Part shown: in pieces, positions 42,290 to 53,936 of the stretch
How positions within the stretch are numbered: the first letter of the stretch is position 1
Layout of the letters: each line of letters begins with the position of its first letter
NCBI GenBank assembly: GCA_963921195.1
Contig: OY992536.1
Span: forward strand, 235,264,023-235,328,022
Direction of reading: 5' to 3'
From: Pegoplata infirma
Taxonomy: Eukaryota > Arthropoda > Insecta > Diptera > Anthomyiidae
DNA length: 64,000 bases
Program-made: the position numbers and the translations under genes
Notes under the pieces: generated by a model
Seen by the model: only the letters and a program-made list of their open reading frames with translations
Told to the model about the DNA's origin: nothing
Database searches by the model: none

Positions 42290-43098
42290 ACAAGTAGAAA
42301 AGTTAAATTCGACTTGGCCGAATCTATAAATACCCTCCACAATGCCCTCTTTAAGTAAATTTTCTAACGTGAAAAAAATAAAATTTTTGATTATAAATAT
42401 TGTATTTTGTGTAAAACAACTTTTTTTTTAGTAATTAAAAAAAAAAAATAATTTACTAAATTTTTTTTTGAGTGTAAAATTTTTTTCGAGTGTAAAATTT
42501 TCTTCGAGTGTATTTTTTTTTTTAGTGTAAAAATATTTTTGAGTGACAAAAAATACGTTGTAAATATTTTTGTGACTTACCAATGTATTTAAAACACGTT
42601 TAACGGGGTTTCAACTCGTGAATTTAAGGTGAAACTAATCTGAAATTCACGGTTTTGCTAATAACTTTTGAACCACTTGACCGATTTCGCTGGATTTCAA
42701 TACCAACTAGGCCAGGAGAACGAAAAATATATATGCCAAGTGTCAGCATCCTCAGAATTGTATTTCGAAAGTTAGCGTGTTTTTTTTTTTTCTCATAAAT
42801 TCACGAAAACCCCATGCCGAAGTTCAGCCTTTTGCTCATAACTTTTGAACCACTGGACCGATTTCGCTGGATTGCAATACCAACCTGACCAGGTAAATGC
42901 CCAACATATATCCCAAACTTCTGGAGCCTCCGTAAAGTCTTTCAAAAGTTAGCGTGTATTCAACAGACTGGCGGACATCGCTAGATCGTCTTTAAATCGA
43001 TCGAGGATCATGAATATATGTACTTTATGGGGTGCTAGACCAATATTTCGAGGTGTTACAAACGGAATGACAAACTTATATATACCCTATATCACTAC
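42290..43098 (-). mobile_element. Fly TACCCTCC repeat, copy e (subfamily 1, truncated)
   Basis: On the plus strand it opens ACAAGTAGAAAAGTTAAATT, the TCGACTTGGCCGA hairpin and ATACCCTCCACAATGCCC. It carries three GAGTGTAAAATTTTTT units and the two ~160-bp units, but its TCTG microsatellite is reduced to GACTGGCGGACATC. It breaks off at TATACCCTATATCACTA. Confidence 0.88.
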
Positions 43099-43421
43099 CC
43101 AGTCTGCACAGTTTCGAGGCGACAATTTTTTCGAAGTTTTATCGAAGGTTTTCCACAAAAATGATTCGAAGTCGATATTGTATACAGTCGATATTTTAAC
43201 GTTTCTCGAGCTCATATTTTTATTGAAAAATTAATCGACTTCGAAATGATTTCCGATCTACATTTTAGGAATTCTCGTATTTGTTGTTCCGTCGAAAAAA
43301 AAAAATACTTTTTTTCGATATAACATCGAGTTTTAGTTTTATTTAGTTTAAAAAAAATTCCACAAATTTAAAAAAATTATATCTAACATCAGAACAATAA
43401 AAAAAAAATAAAAAAAAAAAT

Positions 43422-43498
43422 CCGCGACCGGGGTTTGAACCACGGCCATAAAACTACAAATCATAAGCTGCAGAACCTGCTAACCAACTAGGCCATAC
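43422..43498 (-). repeat. tRNA-like sequence with A and B boxes
   Basis: Minus strand gives TGGCCTAGTTGGTTAGCAGG, an exact match to the A-box pattern TRGCNNAGTNGG, and GTGGTTCAAACCCCGG, a B box. Spacing is tRNA-like (~50 bp). The anticodon arm cannot be folded with a normal 7-base loop and the acceptor stem is not clear, so this is a tRNA pseudogene or SINE head rather than a working tRNA. Confidence 0.65.
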
Positions 43499-43699
43499 AC
43501 AACTTGAAATTTGTTTGTACTAATATATATTTTGAAATAAAAATATTTTCAAATTATGAGAAGTATGTCAAAACAAAATAAAATGAATATAAAAACATTG
43601 TAATTCAAATAATAAAAAAAATATAATTTAAGGGCAATTCAAATAATAATAAAAAATTCAAATTTTAGTAAAAGTAATTTTAAAAAAGTACTTTTATGA

Positions 43700-43775
43700 T
43701 CAAACTTTGGCTGAAGGAGTAAGGCGTTCAACCAGTAAACTGGGAGTTCTGAGTTCAAATCTCAAGTGAGGCAGA
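43700..43775 (+). repeat. tRNA-like sequence (class II Leu/Ser-like head)
   Basis: TTTGGCTGAAGGAGTAAGGC resembles the D-arm of Leu/Ser tRNAs, CCAGTAAACTGG a short anticodon arm, and CTGAGTTCAAATCTCA a T-arm with the canonical TTCAAAT loop. It lacks a good acceptor stem and variable arm. Likely a decayed tRNA or tRNA-derived element. Confidence 0.6.
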
Positions 43776-44100
43776 TAAAAATAGTAATTAGTAAAAATTA
43801 AATTTAAAGAATAAATAAATTAAATTAGTAAAAATTAGTTAATTGTAAGAAGTAGTAAGTAATAAAATATTTTTTTTTGTAATTTTTACCGTTTTTAAAA
43901 CAATTAACTAAATTATTAAAAAACAAATGTATCGAAATTCATGAAAATTTCGATTAAAAATCGAATCGAATCCTGTACCAAAACTCGATTCTATATCACC
44001 TTGCATGCCGCATAGGAAAACACGCTTTATATCGACATTATATCGAACTCGATATCGATGAAATTCTTAGAGAAAACTTTCGAGGATATTAAAGCAATAA

Positions 44101-45154
44101 ATAAAAAAAATATATTTCTTTTTGTCATTTATAAAGTAGATAAAATTGCCAAATTATCAAAAATGTATCTTCCAGGCGATTTTTCACCTGCGCGATATAT
44201 TTACGATATCTTCCTTTTATCATACGGATGAAAAAAATACGAAATAAAAATATTTTATTTATTGTCAAAAATATAGTTTCTCATCATAATTTAGTCTTTC
44301 TGGGATTTTATTCAATAAATGTGAAATAATAAATATAAATTACACAAAAATTCAAGTTTTTTTTAGGTAAGTAGTGAATTTGAAGAAATAAAAGCATTAA
44401 GTAAGAACGAAACTGCAACATATTTAAACCGCATATTTTTCTCTTAGGTCCAGCAAATTACATAAATTTAAAATAAGTGGGTCAAGGACAACTCAATAAG
44501 CAATTTAAATCTTAGAAGCACTGATCCCGAAAGAAGAAAGAAATATAAAAATGCGCCAAAAGAGGCTTGTTCGTTGTTTAATGATAAATCCTTGTAATAT
44601 ATCTGAGATTATTTGCAAATTTTTATCAATTAACTTTCATTTAAACACAATAAAGACCATAATTTTATCGACATCTTTATTTTATATTCCACGAACGTTT
44701 AGCTGATTATCTAGCAATATTTTCTAGGTAAAATTTGAATGATATCTTTAAATTATCTTCCAAATGATTATCTGGCAATATTGCCTATTTATCTTCCAGA
44801 AGTATTGCTTTCGTATCTCCTGAACGTATCGCTTTCGGGACACGATTTCTACCAACGGGTGTTTCTTCCGCAATACGAAGAAGATATCCCCTGCAAAACA
44901 AATATCTCGAAAACTAGACCTGAAAAAAAAAACGATTGCCACATTTGAAATAAGTGAACCCCAATTACTTAAAATTAGCTACCAGAACCCGTGCAAAAAA
45001 TAAGTGTTGCCCTGTGTAATCCAAACACAGTGAAAGCTTTATTATTCTAAAACTATATACATACATACATATATGGCTGTAAATACTTAAATATACTAAA
45101 CTACACAAATCTTTTGTAGATTATAAAAGTTTTATTTTACTATTATTTCAATGC
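44101..45154. other. Non-coding; loose TATCTTCC repeats
   Basis: Words ATTATCTNGCAATATT and TATCTTCCAGNNG recur between 44165 and 44925 without a clear period. Frames at 44739-44948 on both strands are shadows of this. No gene. Confidence 0.4.
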
Positions 45155-45774
45155 TACACTCAAAAAAAAAAATAATTTGAAAAGCGTTTATCGTTTTGGA
45201 GATAGCAAATTTTGATAGAAATTGAAAATATATATAAAAGAGACAATTCTTAGAATGGGGTGTCTCAGCTTATCGGCCAAATCAAAAAACGGCTGAAAAT
45301 ATTGAAAAACTTTAAATTCTTCTTTAGAAACCATTTTTTCATATGAAAAGACAGGTTTTTTAATACCTATCCAACGTCGGCATAATCTTGTAAAAATTCG
45401 GCTTTATCAAATACTTTTTTTTCACGAAAATGTGTAAATTTCGGGGGTATTTATGTTAAGACATACCTTTACGATATTCATACACTCAAAATAATAACTC
45501 TGTTAAATTACAGAAAAACGCTGCTAATTCAACAGAGTATACTCTATATTTTAAGCTAGCAACATTTCTTGGTAATTGGCCCCAAATTTTTATTGAGAAA
45601 TTCTCAGATCCTGAGACATTTTTTCTATAGAAAAATTCTGAGATTCTTAGCCATTTTTTCTATGTTTGTGAGACATCCTAAAATAATGCTACAAGTAACG
45701 GATATACATTACCTGGTATTGCGTTACATAATCACCATACATTACCAAAGTTTTGGTGGGAAACTCTGTATTTA
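45155..45774. repeat. Isolated TACACTCAAAAAA end and short repeat fragments
   Basis: TACACTCAAAAAAAAAAATA at 45155 and ATACACTCAAAATAATAACT at 45481 are MITE-type left ends without visible right ends. 45595-45670 holds three units of the CTGAGACATTTTTTCTATAG array. Confidence 0.5.
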
Positions 45775-46280
45775 AACTTTAAACCAAATCGGACAATTTT
45801 AACCAGTGCCGTTGGGAAGTTAAGGTTTGACACCAAAAAAATTTTTGTTTGGAATTTATTCAGCGCCAAACTTTAAAATTTTGTTAAAAATTTATATATA
45901 GAGTTTTTAGACCAAAAGGAACCATAATTTGCCAACTTGACGAAATTCGAAGAAATTAATTTTTCGTGATGGTACATAAAATTCGAATAAGGCTAAAAAC
46001 TTTTATTGCGTTTTTTAATTCTTTAATTCTAATTGTATGTACCATCACGAGAAATTAATTTCTTTGAATTCCGTCGATTACTGGGCAATTATGGTTCCTC
46101 TGTAGTTAAAATATATATGAACACTTTTTTCAAGGTCAAATTTTAATCTCCCAGCGGCACGAGTTCAAATTGTCTGATAGGGCTAAAAACTTAAACATAG
46201 AGTTTAACCCTAAAGGAACCCCTAATTACCGGCAGTTGACGTAATTCGAAAAAGTCAATATTTCTGCCACCCTAATGAGG
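45775..46280 (+). repeat. Fragment related to the 1978-bp tandem unit
   Basis: AAATCGGACAATTTTAACCA, GAGTTTTTAGACCAAAAGGA and ATAATTTGCCAACTTGACGA correspond to 10490-10680 and 11060-11110 of the duplicated unit, more diverged than the two tandem copies are from each other. It has its own inverted internal pair around TGGTACATAAAATTCG and CGAATT...TGTACCATCACG. Confidence 0.75.
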
Positions 46281-46284
46281 ATCC

Positions 46285-47178
46285 TACACTCAAAAAAATA
46301 AATCTGTAATGTTAGCAAAAAAAGCTTGTAAACCTACAAGAAAATTTGCTGATTTTGAACCCACAATTTTTTTGCTAAAGTTAGCAAAAATGTTTTGCCA
46401 ATAATTAGTTAACTACATTTTTATTTTTTTTAACTTAGTTCATACACATCTGAGGACCCCATTGGGTTCGGACCCCATAGGTCCAGACCCCGATGGGCCT
46501 AGACCTAGTTGGGTTCCTTAAAAATCGTCAGAATTTTTGATCCAAAAATTGTGTCCGTTTCGCTCTACCTTGCTTAGTTTTTAAGATACGTGATTATAGG
46601 GGACCACTGGGGTCTTGAGAATTAAAAAACTCGATAACTTAAAAAATATTACTCGGAGAGCTTTTGACTTTTTTGCGGTCTTGTTCTACATGTTGAGAGC
46701 TACAAAAATGGTTTTGGACTTTTTGTTGTGTCGGCAATATTTACCGAGATATGAGCATTTAAAAATTTTCGGGAATGCTAACTTTTTTGGATCCAAAATT
46801 AGGGCCCATTCGGGTCCACACATGTGAAGAGGACCGGCGATACTATGGAGATTCTAAGAACCTAAAATGGCCTCCATTTTGCTCTAACTTGCTTAGTTTC
46901 CGAGATAGCGCCATTTTAAGTTTTCTGAAAATAAAAAAAAATTTACCATTTATTTTGCTAATATTAGCAAAAAATCTTGTTAAAATGTTGTCAACTCAAA
47001 TTCTAATTTAGCAAAAGAAATTAGTTCAAAGCTTGTTTAAAATTGCTAATGTGCTAAATGAAGTTTACAAGAATTTTTTGTTGACATGCTAATCTCAACT
47101 AAAAATTTGCTAAAAGTTAGCTAACTAGCATTAGCAAAAAAAAATTAGTAAATCTACTAACGTATTTTTTTGAGTGTA
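46285..47178 (+). mobile_element. TACACTCAAAAAA MITE, solitary full copy
   Basis: 894 bp from TACACTCAAAAAAATAAATC to CGTATTTTTTTGAGTGTA. This solo copy shows that the MITE is a complete unit by itself, and that the 6235-8994 palindrome contains two such units in opposite orientation. Frames at 46615-47011 also occur in the other copies and have no protein motif. Confidence 0.9.
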
Positions 47179-47272
47179 CAGTCCGAATTTTAAAGATTCT
47201 GGGACAATTATGTCTGGAAATATAAAAAAGGTCAAGATAACTTTTGTCACAATGTTTTTTCCGCTGTAGGAT

Positions 47273-47990
47273 TCTACGTTCCAAATTTCAAGTTTCTTGA
47301 ACCATTATTTCGGGAGAATGAAAAAGTACTAAAAAGTATATTTTTTACCCCATTAAAATCAGAATTTAAAAAATTTGTTATTTCACAACTTTTTTTTTCG
47401 TTGAAGAAACGGAATTTAATAAGGTACATTTTCCAGAACGATTTTTTTACCATGGGATCCTACATTCCAAATTTCAAGTGTCTAAAATCATTATTTCAGG
47501 ATATATAAAGAGTACCACTTAGAAACAGAATTGCCAAAAAATACCTTTACCAGCATTTTTCCCCCTTTTCCCCCTCTTAGATCTTCAAAAAGTACTTTTT
47601 GCAGAATGATTTGTTCACCAAGTTGTCCTATATTCCAAATTTCATTTTCTAGGATCCTTAATTTTTAGGGACAATTTTTAATCCATTTTGCCCCTTAGGA
47701 ATCAATATTGGCGAAAACACAACCTTTGTGGATATATTTTGCTGTTGGGAAACCGATATTTCGAATTTCAAGATCTACGTTAATTATTTCAGGAAATATA
47801 AAAAAACCAAAAGTGTACTTTTTACACCCTGTACCAGCTTTAGAAACGAACTTTTTTAAAAAGTACTTTTTCAAAATGTTTTTTTTTAGCAAAGAATTCT
47901 ACATTCCAAATTTTAAGCTACTCCGACCATTACTTCAGGATATATAAAAAGTATTTTTGGCGGAATTTTTTTTTCACCTACGGGTCTTCA
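47273..47990. repeat. Five diverged units with ATTCCAAATTTCAAG
   Basis: CTACNTTCCAAATTTCAAG-like words start near 47273, 47460, 47627, 47755 and 47890, each followed by CATTATTTCAGGATATATAA-like and AGTACTTTTT-like words. Period 130-190 bp. Possibly the body of an unknown element. Confidence 0.65.
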
Positions 47991-49508
47991 GTTTTTTCGT
48001 GATCAAAGATTTTATATGGATCGATTTAGACATTACCATCAACAGTTTAATAACTCGCTATTATTATTTTTTTAAGAACACAAAAAAATAAAAATTGGTG
48101 TAGTTTGAAGAGCTATAACTCCTTAAGTAATTTTCGGATTTTTATAATCGGCATTAAAATTGAAAGCTAGAATCCTCTACTTTTAACGCAAATGTTCAAA
48201 AAAGTTGTGTCGATAAATAAAATTAATTTAAAATGCAATTGCATTTGTGTGCATTTTCTACACTACTTTTAAATCTTTTGTAATTTAAAAAAAATTAAAT
48301 CAAAAAGCCCCGTTTTCTCGTTATGTTTCATATAATACGATAGAGATGTCTAAAAACTGTCTTCATATGTCACTAATGTTTGTTGATTAATTTAAACAAA
48401 AAAAAAGTTTACATAACAAAAAAAAAACAATGTAAAATAAATTTAGGCCAATGTAAAATTTCAATCAAGATTGTTGTTAGATCCTTGAAAGTGTCAACAA
48501 AACAAAAGTAGTTTACACAAAAAAAAACCTACAAAGCACAAGTACCACAAAAATTAACAAACACACAAAAAAATGCTAAAAAAATTAAGAATTTTCAACT
48601 TAAGGACATTTTCACTTTTTTTATCCAGAATTTCATTTAATGGATTTGGTTATAAATGATAGAAGAAAAAAATGACAATGAATAAAAACGTGTTAAAGCG
48701 TTTGTAACAATTTGATCATTAAATGGTGCAAATAACAAGGAACACTTACTTACCCACTTAAAACATACACAAACACATGCACACTGTCCGACAATCTAAT
48801 CTAGATAAATGACATAAATGTCCTTCCTATTTGTGTGACAAATGACAAAAAAATTGGCAAATTACGGGTCACACTGGTAAATAAGTGTGTATTTGTAAGT
48901 ATTATTGTGTATGAAAGAGATAGAGTAATGTTAAAAATATTTTATTCTTTTTGAGAAAAAAATAAATAAATTAAAACATGTCAAAAACTTTAGTTAGTCG
49001 GTCAGTTTTGACCATAGTTGTCCTGTTTGGCAAAAAAAAAAATAAATTTAGTACTTTTTCAAAAAAATTACGTTTAGGACCTTTGGGTCATGTTTAATGT
49101 TAAAATGTGTCGATATCTCGCAAAAAGAATCAGGTTTTTATTGTTGTAATCAGATTTTAAACTTATGAATTGTCCGAACTTCCTGCGATTTTTTTTTTGG
49201 ATCCATTTTAGACAAATTTCTGAGGTAAATAAGTGTCTATAGTTAAGCTGACCATTCAAAGAGATTTGATCAGTACATGTACTGATTTTTTGTGATGTGT
49301 ACTCATGACAGTCATAAGGTATAGCGGGGCCGCTGGGTACACAAGAATTTGAAGCCCTGATGGAAAGTAAAAACCCTCATGAAAAAAAAACATTCTTTTG
49401 GTACAAATAATATTTATGCTATTACACGTTTTAAGAAAAAAATTAAAAAAAATATATTTTATGTAGGGATATTCCAGCTCGAGGTAATTTTTCTTTACTA
49501 ATTAAAAC
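47991..49508. other. Unique non-coding sequence
   Basis: About 1.5 kb with CA-rich and A-rich stretches. No convincing gene, RNA or repeat partner was seen. A 61-codon minus-strand frame at 49074-49259 has no motif. Confidence 0.4.
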
Positions 49509-49734
49509 TAGGGCTGTCAATCCCGAAATCCCGAATCCCAAAATCCCGGGATTTTTGTCATAAAATGAATCCCGAATACCGGGATTTTTAAGCTCAAATA
49601 CCGGGATTTTTGAAATATTAAAAATGTTTGAGAATTTATTTTTAAAAATACAACTTTGTTCAATTACGGTTACATTTACATAAACAAATTAAAACTAAAA
49701 CTTTTTTTTAAAATTTCAACGTAGCTGGCCACGA

Positions 49735-49816
49735 ATTTGGATGAGCTGAGAATTCTACCCAGGCTTGCTGAATAATAGTCCAACGCACTAACCATTAAGC
49801 CACAGTCACGGAGCCC
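49735..49816 (-). repeat. tRNA-like sequence
   Basis: Minus strand: TGTGGCTTAATGGTTAGTGC (A-box-like D arm), GCGTTGGACTATTATTCAGC (anticodon region) and CTGGGTAGAATTCTCAG, a 5-bp T-stem with a 7-base loop. The T-loop TAGAATT departs from TTCGAAT. SINE or tRNA pseudogene. Confidence 0.6.
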
Positions 49817-49855
49817 TTTGACCAAAGTTTGCAGGTTTTGACAAACATATTCTTA

Positions 49856-50526
49856 ACAAGTAAGAGTGTTAAATTCGGCTGTGCCGAATCTATTATACCC
49901 TCCAACATGCAAAAAAAATCCAGGGTCGTTTTCTTTTTTTTTTTGGGGGGGGGGAGGTCGGCAGTTTCCCCTCGAAATATATGTTTATTATAATTTCATT
50001 CTTATGCTTTTCGCAATAAAGAAATACAAGTTTATCATTATTTTACAATTTTTTTTTTAATCCACGCCCACAAAAGGGGGGCGGGCCGAAAAAAACGAAA
50101 TTTTCTAGTCCCCCGGGTCCAAATGCAAAACTTTCAGCTTCTTGAAGCATAAAAATGTTGCATTTGTTAAACAAAACACAAAAAATCATGTAAAAATATG
50201 GTGTTTTATAGAGGCTGGTTAAGTTCCTCAAGGGGGAACTTTTTTCCCCCTGGTCCGATTTTGCTCATCTCCGAACTTAACCAGCCTATGAACATAAGAC
50301 ATATTACTGCCAAAGTTCAGGAGTCTAGCACTTTTATTTTGGACTGTATCGTGTCTTCCACATACGGACAGACGGACGGACGGACAGACGGACATCGCTA
50401 GAATGTCTTAGAATCGATCACTGATCAATAATATATATACTTTATGGAGTCCTAGACCGATATTTCGATGCGTTACACACGGAATGACAAAGTGAGTATA
50501 CCCCCATACTGTAGTTGGAGGGTATA
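49856..50526 (-). mobile_element. Fly TACCCTCC repeat, copy f (subfamily 2)
   Basis: Plus strand opens ACAAGTAAGAGTGTTAAATT, hairpin TTCGGCTGTGCCGAA and ATACCCTCCAACATGC. It closes ACCCCCATACTGTAGTTGGA then GGGTATAAA. The microsatellite is short (50369-50396). Inside is a GC-rich patch GGGGGGCGGGCCG near 50080. Confidence 0.9.
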
Positions 50527-50707
50527 AAAAAACCGAATATTTGATCGAAGGGCGCCACGGGTAAATTTAATCCGGTTGGCCTCAAATTTGTTCCACATAA
50601 GTTTTAGGCGAAGGAGAATAAAAATTTTCCCGGACGTTCAAAATTGCAAGAAAACCCTTTTTTTATACAAAAAAATGCAAGTCTAATGTATTATATTATT
50701 ACTTTTC

Positions 50708-51403
50708 GGCGTACGGACATAGCGCCCAAGTGCATATCGCCCAATTTAAAAAAGTCATTCCACCCAAAAAAAATGTGTGTTAGTTGTTGTTGCAAAATTT
50801 TTTGGACGATATGGCCATTATTTTTGGGTATTTTAACAATTTTCTTTAAATTTATATAAATTATCAAAAATGTCATATTACCCAAATATCAAAATGTTAT
50901 ATTTATAAAATGTCATAGCACCCAAAAAAATAATCATAAAACTCACCAAAATTGTTTTTTTTTAACACAATATTTTAAAGTTTTTATGCGTAGCCGGCCT
51001 TCGGCCAGGCTTAGGGATTACAAAATCCATGCATTAAACCCACCCTCTCTGCAAAGTAAAGTTTTCTAGGGTAGCAGTCCTTTTCGCTACCAAATTTGTT
51101 ATGCCTCAAAAAGGCCTGATAACCAAAATAGCTTTGGTTTGCAGAGAGGGTGGGTTTAATGCATGGAGTATGTAAGCCCGGCCGAAGGCCGGCTACGCAG
51201 AAAACCTTTATTACAATTAAACAAATCATAGAAGTCGTAATTTCGACATTTCGCCCAAAAAAAATATTTTGGATTTTTTGACAATTTTGTTTTGGGAGAA
51301 ATAACATTTTTAGACCTATCATTTTGGGCTATATGTCGCAGCGTGGGCGATATGTCATTTACGGTTTTGGGCGATAAGACCTTGAGCGCTATGTCCGTAC
51401 GCC
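50708..51403. mobile_element. Element with GGCGTACGGACATAGCGC ends and 9-bp target duplication
   Basis: The ends GGCGTACGGACATAGCGC and GCGCTATGTCCGTACGCC are perfect inverted repeats of 18 bp. TTACTTTTC lies directly outside each end (50699-50707 and 51404-51412). A 9-bp duplication with GG-starting ends suggests a Mutator-like transposase. The interior is built from ATNNCGCCCAAAAAAAAT words, and another inverted-repeat element (50987-51199) sits inside it. No transposase frame. Confidence 0.93.
50987..51199. mobile_element. GC-rich foldback MITE (TGCGTAGCCGGCCTTCGGCC)
   Basis: 213 bp. TGCGTAGCCGGCCTTCGGCC opens and the complement closes. The second stem AAACCCACCCTCTCTGCAAA pairs with TTTGCAGAGAGGGTGGGTTT. 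The loop is ~60 bp. Its high GC content stands out from the AT-rich host. The complementarity continues weakly about 15 bp beyond each end. Confidence 0.9.
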
Positions 51404-51654
51404 TTACTTTTCTCCTTTAAATGTTTTTATTGTTTAATTATTATTATACAGTGCAACAACCAAAATCGGAATTGGATGAAACCAAAAGCAAATAAAAGTT
51501 GTCATTTTCCATAACAAACCTTTCAAGGCTTTTTTTAATTCATTGCTAAATATTTAATAATAATTACTTGAAAACTGCATAAGTGGCGTATACTTAATTT
51601 TTTAATTGCCTTTAAATAACAATCAAAATAATAAGAAATATATTTTTTTAATAA

Positions 51655-51757
51655 TTTCGTTGCAGCGAAATCGACCCAAGGATTTTCGTGGGAAACAAAC
51701 CCACGACTCTGCTTAATAGGCTAGCACGCTACCAACTAACCCACAGTAGCCCCCTTA
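51655..51757 (-). repeat. tRNA-derived SINE-like sequence (copy 2)
   Basis: Minus strand: CTGTGGGTTAGTTGGTAGCG (A box), TGCTAGCCTATTAAGCAG, T-arm CGTGGGTTTGTTTCCCACG (51687-51705, 6-bp stem, 7-base loop), then CCTTGGGTCGATTTCGCTGC. The last three blocks are shared with 26355-26430. Better preserved at the 5' half than that copy. Confidence 0.75.
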
Positions 51758-51862
51758 ATATGCGCAATAAAATTGAAACATAAACTACTATTTTTTTACT
51801 TTCTACTATTTTTTTATTTTTATAATAAAAGAAATTTAATCCCGAAAAATCCCGGAGTTGTT

Positions 51863-52709
51863 TTGTAACAGTTGTTTCACTATAATGCCATAGACCCCAA
51901 GTTTGTAAGTTTAATCGAAATTTTTTGAGTGTTGAAAAAATTCGTTATTGTTTTCCTATATTAAAGAGTTTTTGAACGTTATTTTAAGAAACAAACATAA
52001 AAACATACTGATTTGAGTTCAGAAAAAATGGCCACCCTATCTATAGAGACAGTGTCGCTTTATTAGGTTCTTTACGAAAATGGAAGTTCAGTCTATTTAT
52101 AGAAAAACAAAGTCTGAAAATTTTAGGAACTTATAAAATAAAATAGGTCTTAAGTACTTTCCAGATAACCCCATCTGCGAAGCTTCCTAGAAATCCCTAA
52201 AACGTATAATATCACCAGCAGAGAAAGTGCATACACAAAATTATTTTTGTTTAACTTGGCCAGTGTTATATTTCTCTTGGAATTGTGTTTATGTTTTTTG
52301 TCGTTTATTTGGTCATCGTACTCGTACCTTAAATATTAAGTAGTTTTTTTTTTTCACATCAGTAAAAACACTGCATGTTATACAATGTATTTTTTGTGTT
52401 ATTTATATTTGAGACATTCTTTAGCAAGAGTCCGACAAAAAAATTAAGTTTCACTTTGAGTTTCACTTTGTTTGGAACTTTCCGATTTTCAATTTAAAAA
52501 TGTAACCCAGAGCCATTGGCCTACAGGTCCAATATTTGTGTGTGCGATCCTGACGTTTTCGAAATTCGAATAAAAGTTAAATTTACTCCATCCTACTAAA
52601 CATTGAACATCGCTAACATTTTCAAATTATATAGCTAAGAATACTGAACGTATTATTAATAAATAATTTTTAATTAATAATAAGTATACGTACAAGTTAA
52701 TTTTCAGTG
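51863..52709. other. Unique non-coding sequence
   Basis: No gene, RNA or repeat partner recognised. Confidence 0.4.
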
Positions 52710-52717
52710 GTTATTAA

Positions 52718-53936
52718 TAGAGATGGGATCGTGAGTGACTTTTCAATCACGATCACGCACGCTCACGAAATAAAAAATTGTAATCACGCACGAACATTTT
52801 TTTTCTACTCACGCTCACGCACGCTCACGTGAGTAGAAACAAAATTTAATCACGCTCACGACGTAATCACGATCACGAAATACTCACGAATTAAAATATG
52901 TAAAAAAAATATATTTGGGAAAGTCCTTGAGCCATCCGTGGTGACGGCTCGCTGACATATCAGAGTCAGACCTAACATCCTAATGACATCTCTATATACC
53001 GAGTTGAGGACAGTTTCATAAAAAATTTCAAAATTTCCTCAATCATTATCAGCAGTTGTCATGGGGTGCTGACATTCCCATGACATTTCCCCTAACCTCA
53101 AACAAAATTAGCATGTATTTCAGCTCGTTTAACAAATCCAGTGTTGAGAAGCAGCAAAACTCCAAAATCTTGTAAAAAATCCACCCAGTTTGAAGACTTT
53201 GACTAAAAATTAATTTTTTTAAGTAAATGATTTTTTATGTAATTTTTTTTTGAGTGACAAAAATATTTTGAAAACTATTTTTGTGGCTTACCAATGTCTT
53301 TCGAAGCGTGTTCAGCGTTTTATTTACCACGTGAATTGGAGCGAAATCAATCCAAACTTCAATGTTTTGCTCATAAATTCTGAACCACTGGACCGATTTC
53401 GCTGAAATTCAATATCAACCTGACCAGCAAAATGTCAAACTACTTTCCTTCGAAAGTGTGTTTTCAACAGCCAGAATGACGGACGGACATCACTACGTCA
53501 AATTAAAATCGATGAAAAATTATTAATTTTTATACTTTTTCGAACTGTTACAAACTTACTATCACTAACAATAAGTGTAGGATATAAAAAAGTCACGCTT
53601 TTTAGACCAAAATCCCACTTTTCAACCTTTCCATCCCGATTTTCAGACAAAAACAGTTGGTCAGGTTACCAATGACACATTTAAAAAACTTATTAAATTT
53701 ATAATTTTTTTGAAAGACCATGAAAAAATCAAAAAAACGTAACCGAACAAAAAAAATTGGGGAACCAATTAAAATCACGAAAAATTCACGCAAGAATTTT
53801 ACTCGCGCACGAACTTTTTTTTGTTCCTCACGCTCACGCACGCTCACGTGAGTATAAAACAATTTACTCACGAATCACGTGATTCATACGTGATTCACGT
53901 GATTCACGTTAATCACGTGGTTGGTGCCCATCTCTA
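52718..53936. mobile_element. hAT-type TAGAGATGGG element, copy 2, with insertion
   Basis: Ends TAGAGATGGGATCGTGAGTG and GGTGCCCATCTCTA. GTTATTAA flanks both ends exactly (52710-52717 and 53937-53944). The ACTCACGCTCACGCACG-type repeats at 52730-52890 and 53790-53920 match copy 1 (33390-33823). The middle ~850 bp is extra, including a decayed TACCCTCC repeat. An 89-codon minus frame at 53602-53871 is not a gene. Confidence 0.95.
53240..53588 (-). repeat. Decayed TACCCTCC repeat inside the hAT copy
   Basis: GAGTGACAAAAATATTTTGA, GTGGCTTACCAATGTCTTTC, GAACCACTGGACCGATTTCG, CCAACCTGACCAG-like words and GACGGACGGACATCAC follow the order in copies g and h. Ends are badly decayed (AACAATAAGTGTAGGATATA). 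Confidence 0.8.

Larger units (their letters stand above)
43099..44100. repeat. TCGA-rich low-complexity region
   Basis: Repeated TTCGAAG, TCGATAT, AATCGA and CTCGAT words at 43110-43340 and 43940-44090, AT-rich between. Possibly two halves of one element; no ends found. It includes the two tRNA-like sequences below. Confidence 0.5.
49509..51862 (+). mobile_element. hAT-like left terminus TAGGGCTGTCAATCCCG, right end lost
   Basis: TAGGGCTGTCAATCCCGAAA fits the T-A-R-N-G hAT end, followed by tandem AATCCCGAATACCGGGATTT words (49515-49620). Weak AATCCCGAAAAATCCCGGAG at 51838-51857 may be the other subterminal region, but there is no CAGCCCTA end. Everything in between would be nested insertions: a tRNA-like sequence, a TACCCTCC repeat, a 9-bp-TSD element and a SINE. 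Confidence 0.5.

Noticed and set aside
46615..47011. Conserved short frames shared with 6.5-6.9 and 8.3-8.5 kb
   Set aside because: They are shared because all three loci are copies of one MITE. The frames shift between copies and carry no transposase motif.
49509..51862. A complete hAT transposon with both ends
   Set aside because: Only the left TAGGGCTGTCAA end is clear. No CAGCCCTA end or 8-bp duplication was found on the right, so it is listed at low confidence only.
52500..52560. A sixth tRNA-like sequence (TTGGCCTACAGGTCCAA...)
   Set aside because: No convincing T-arm or B box at the right distance.
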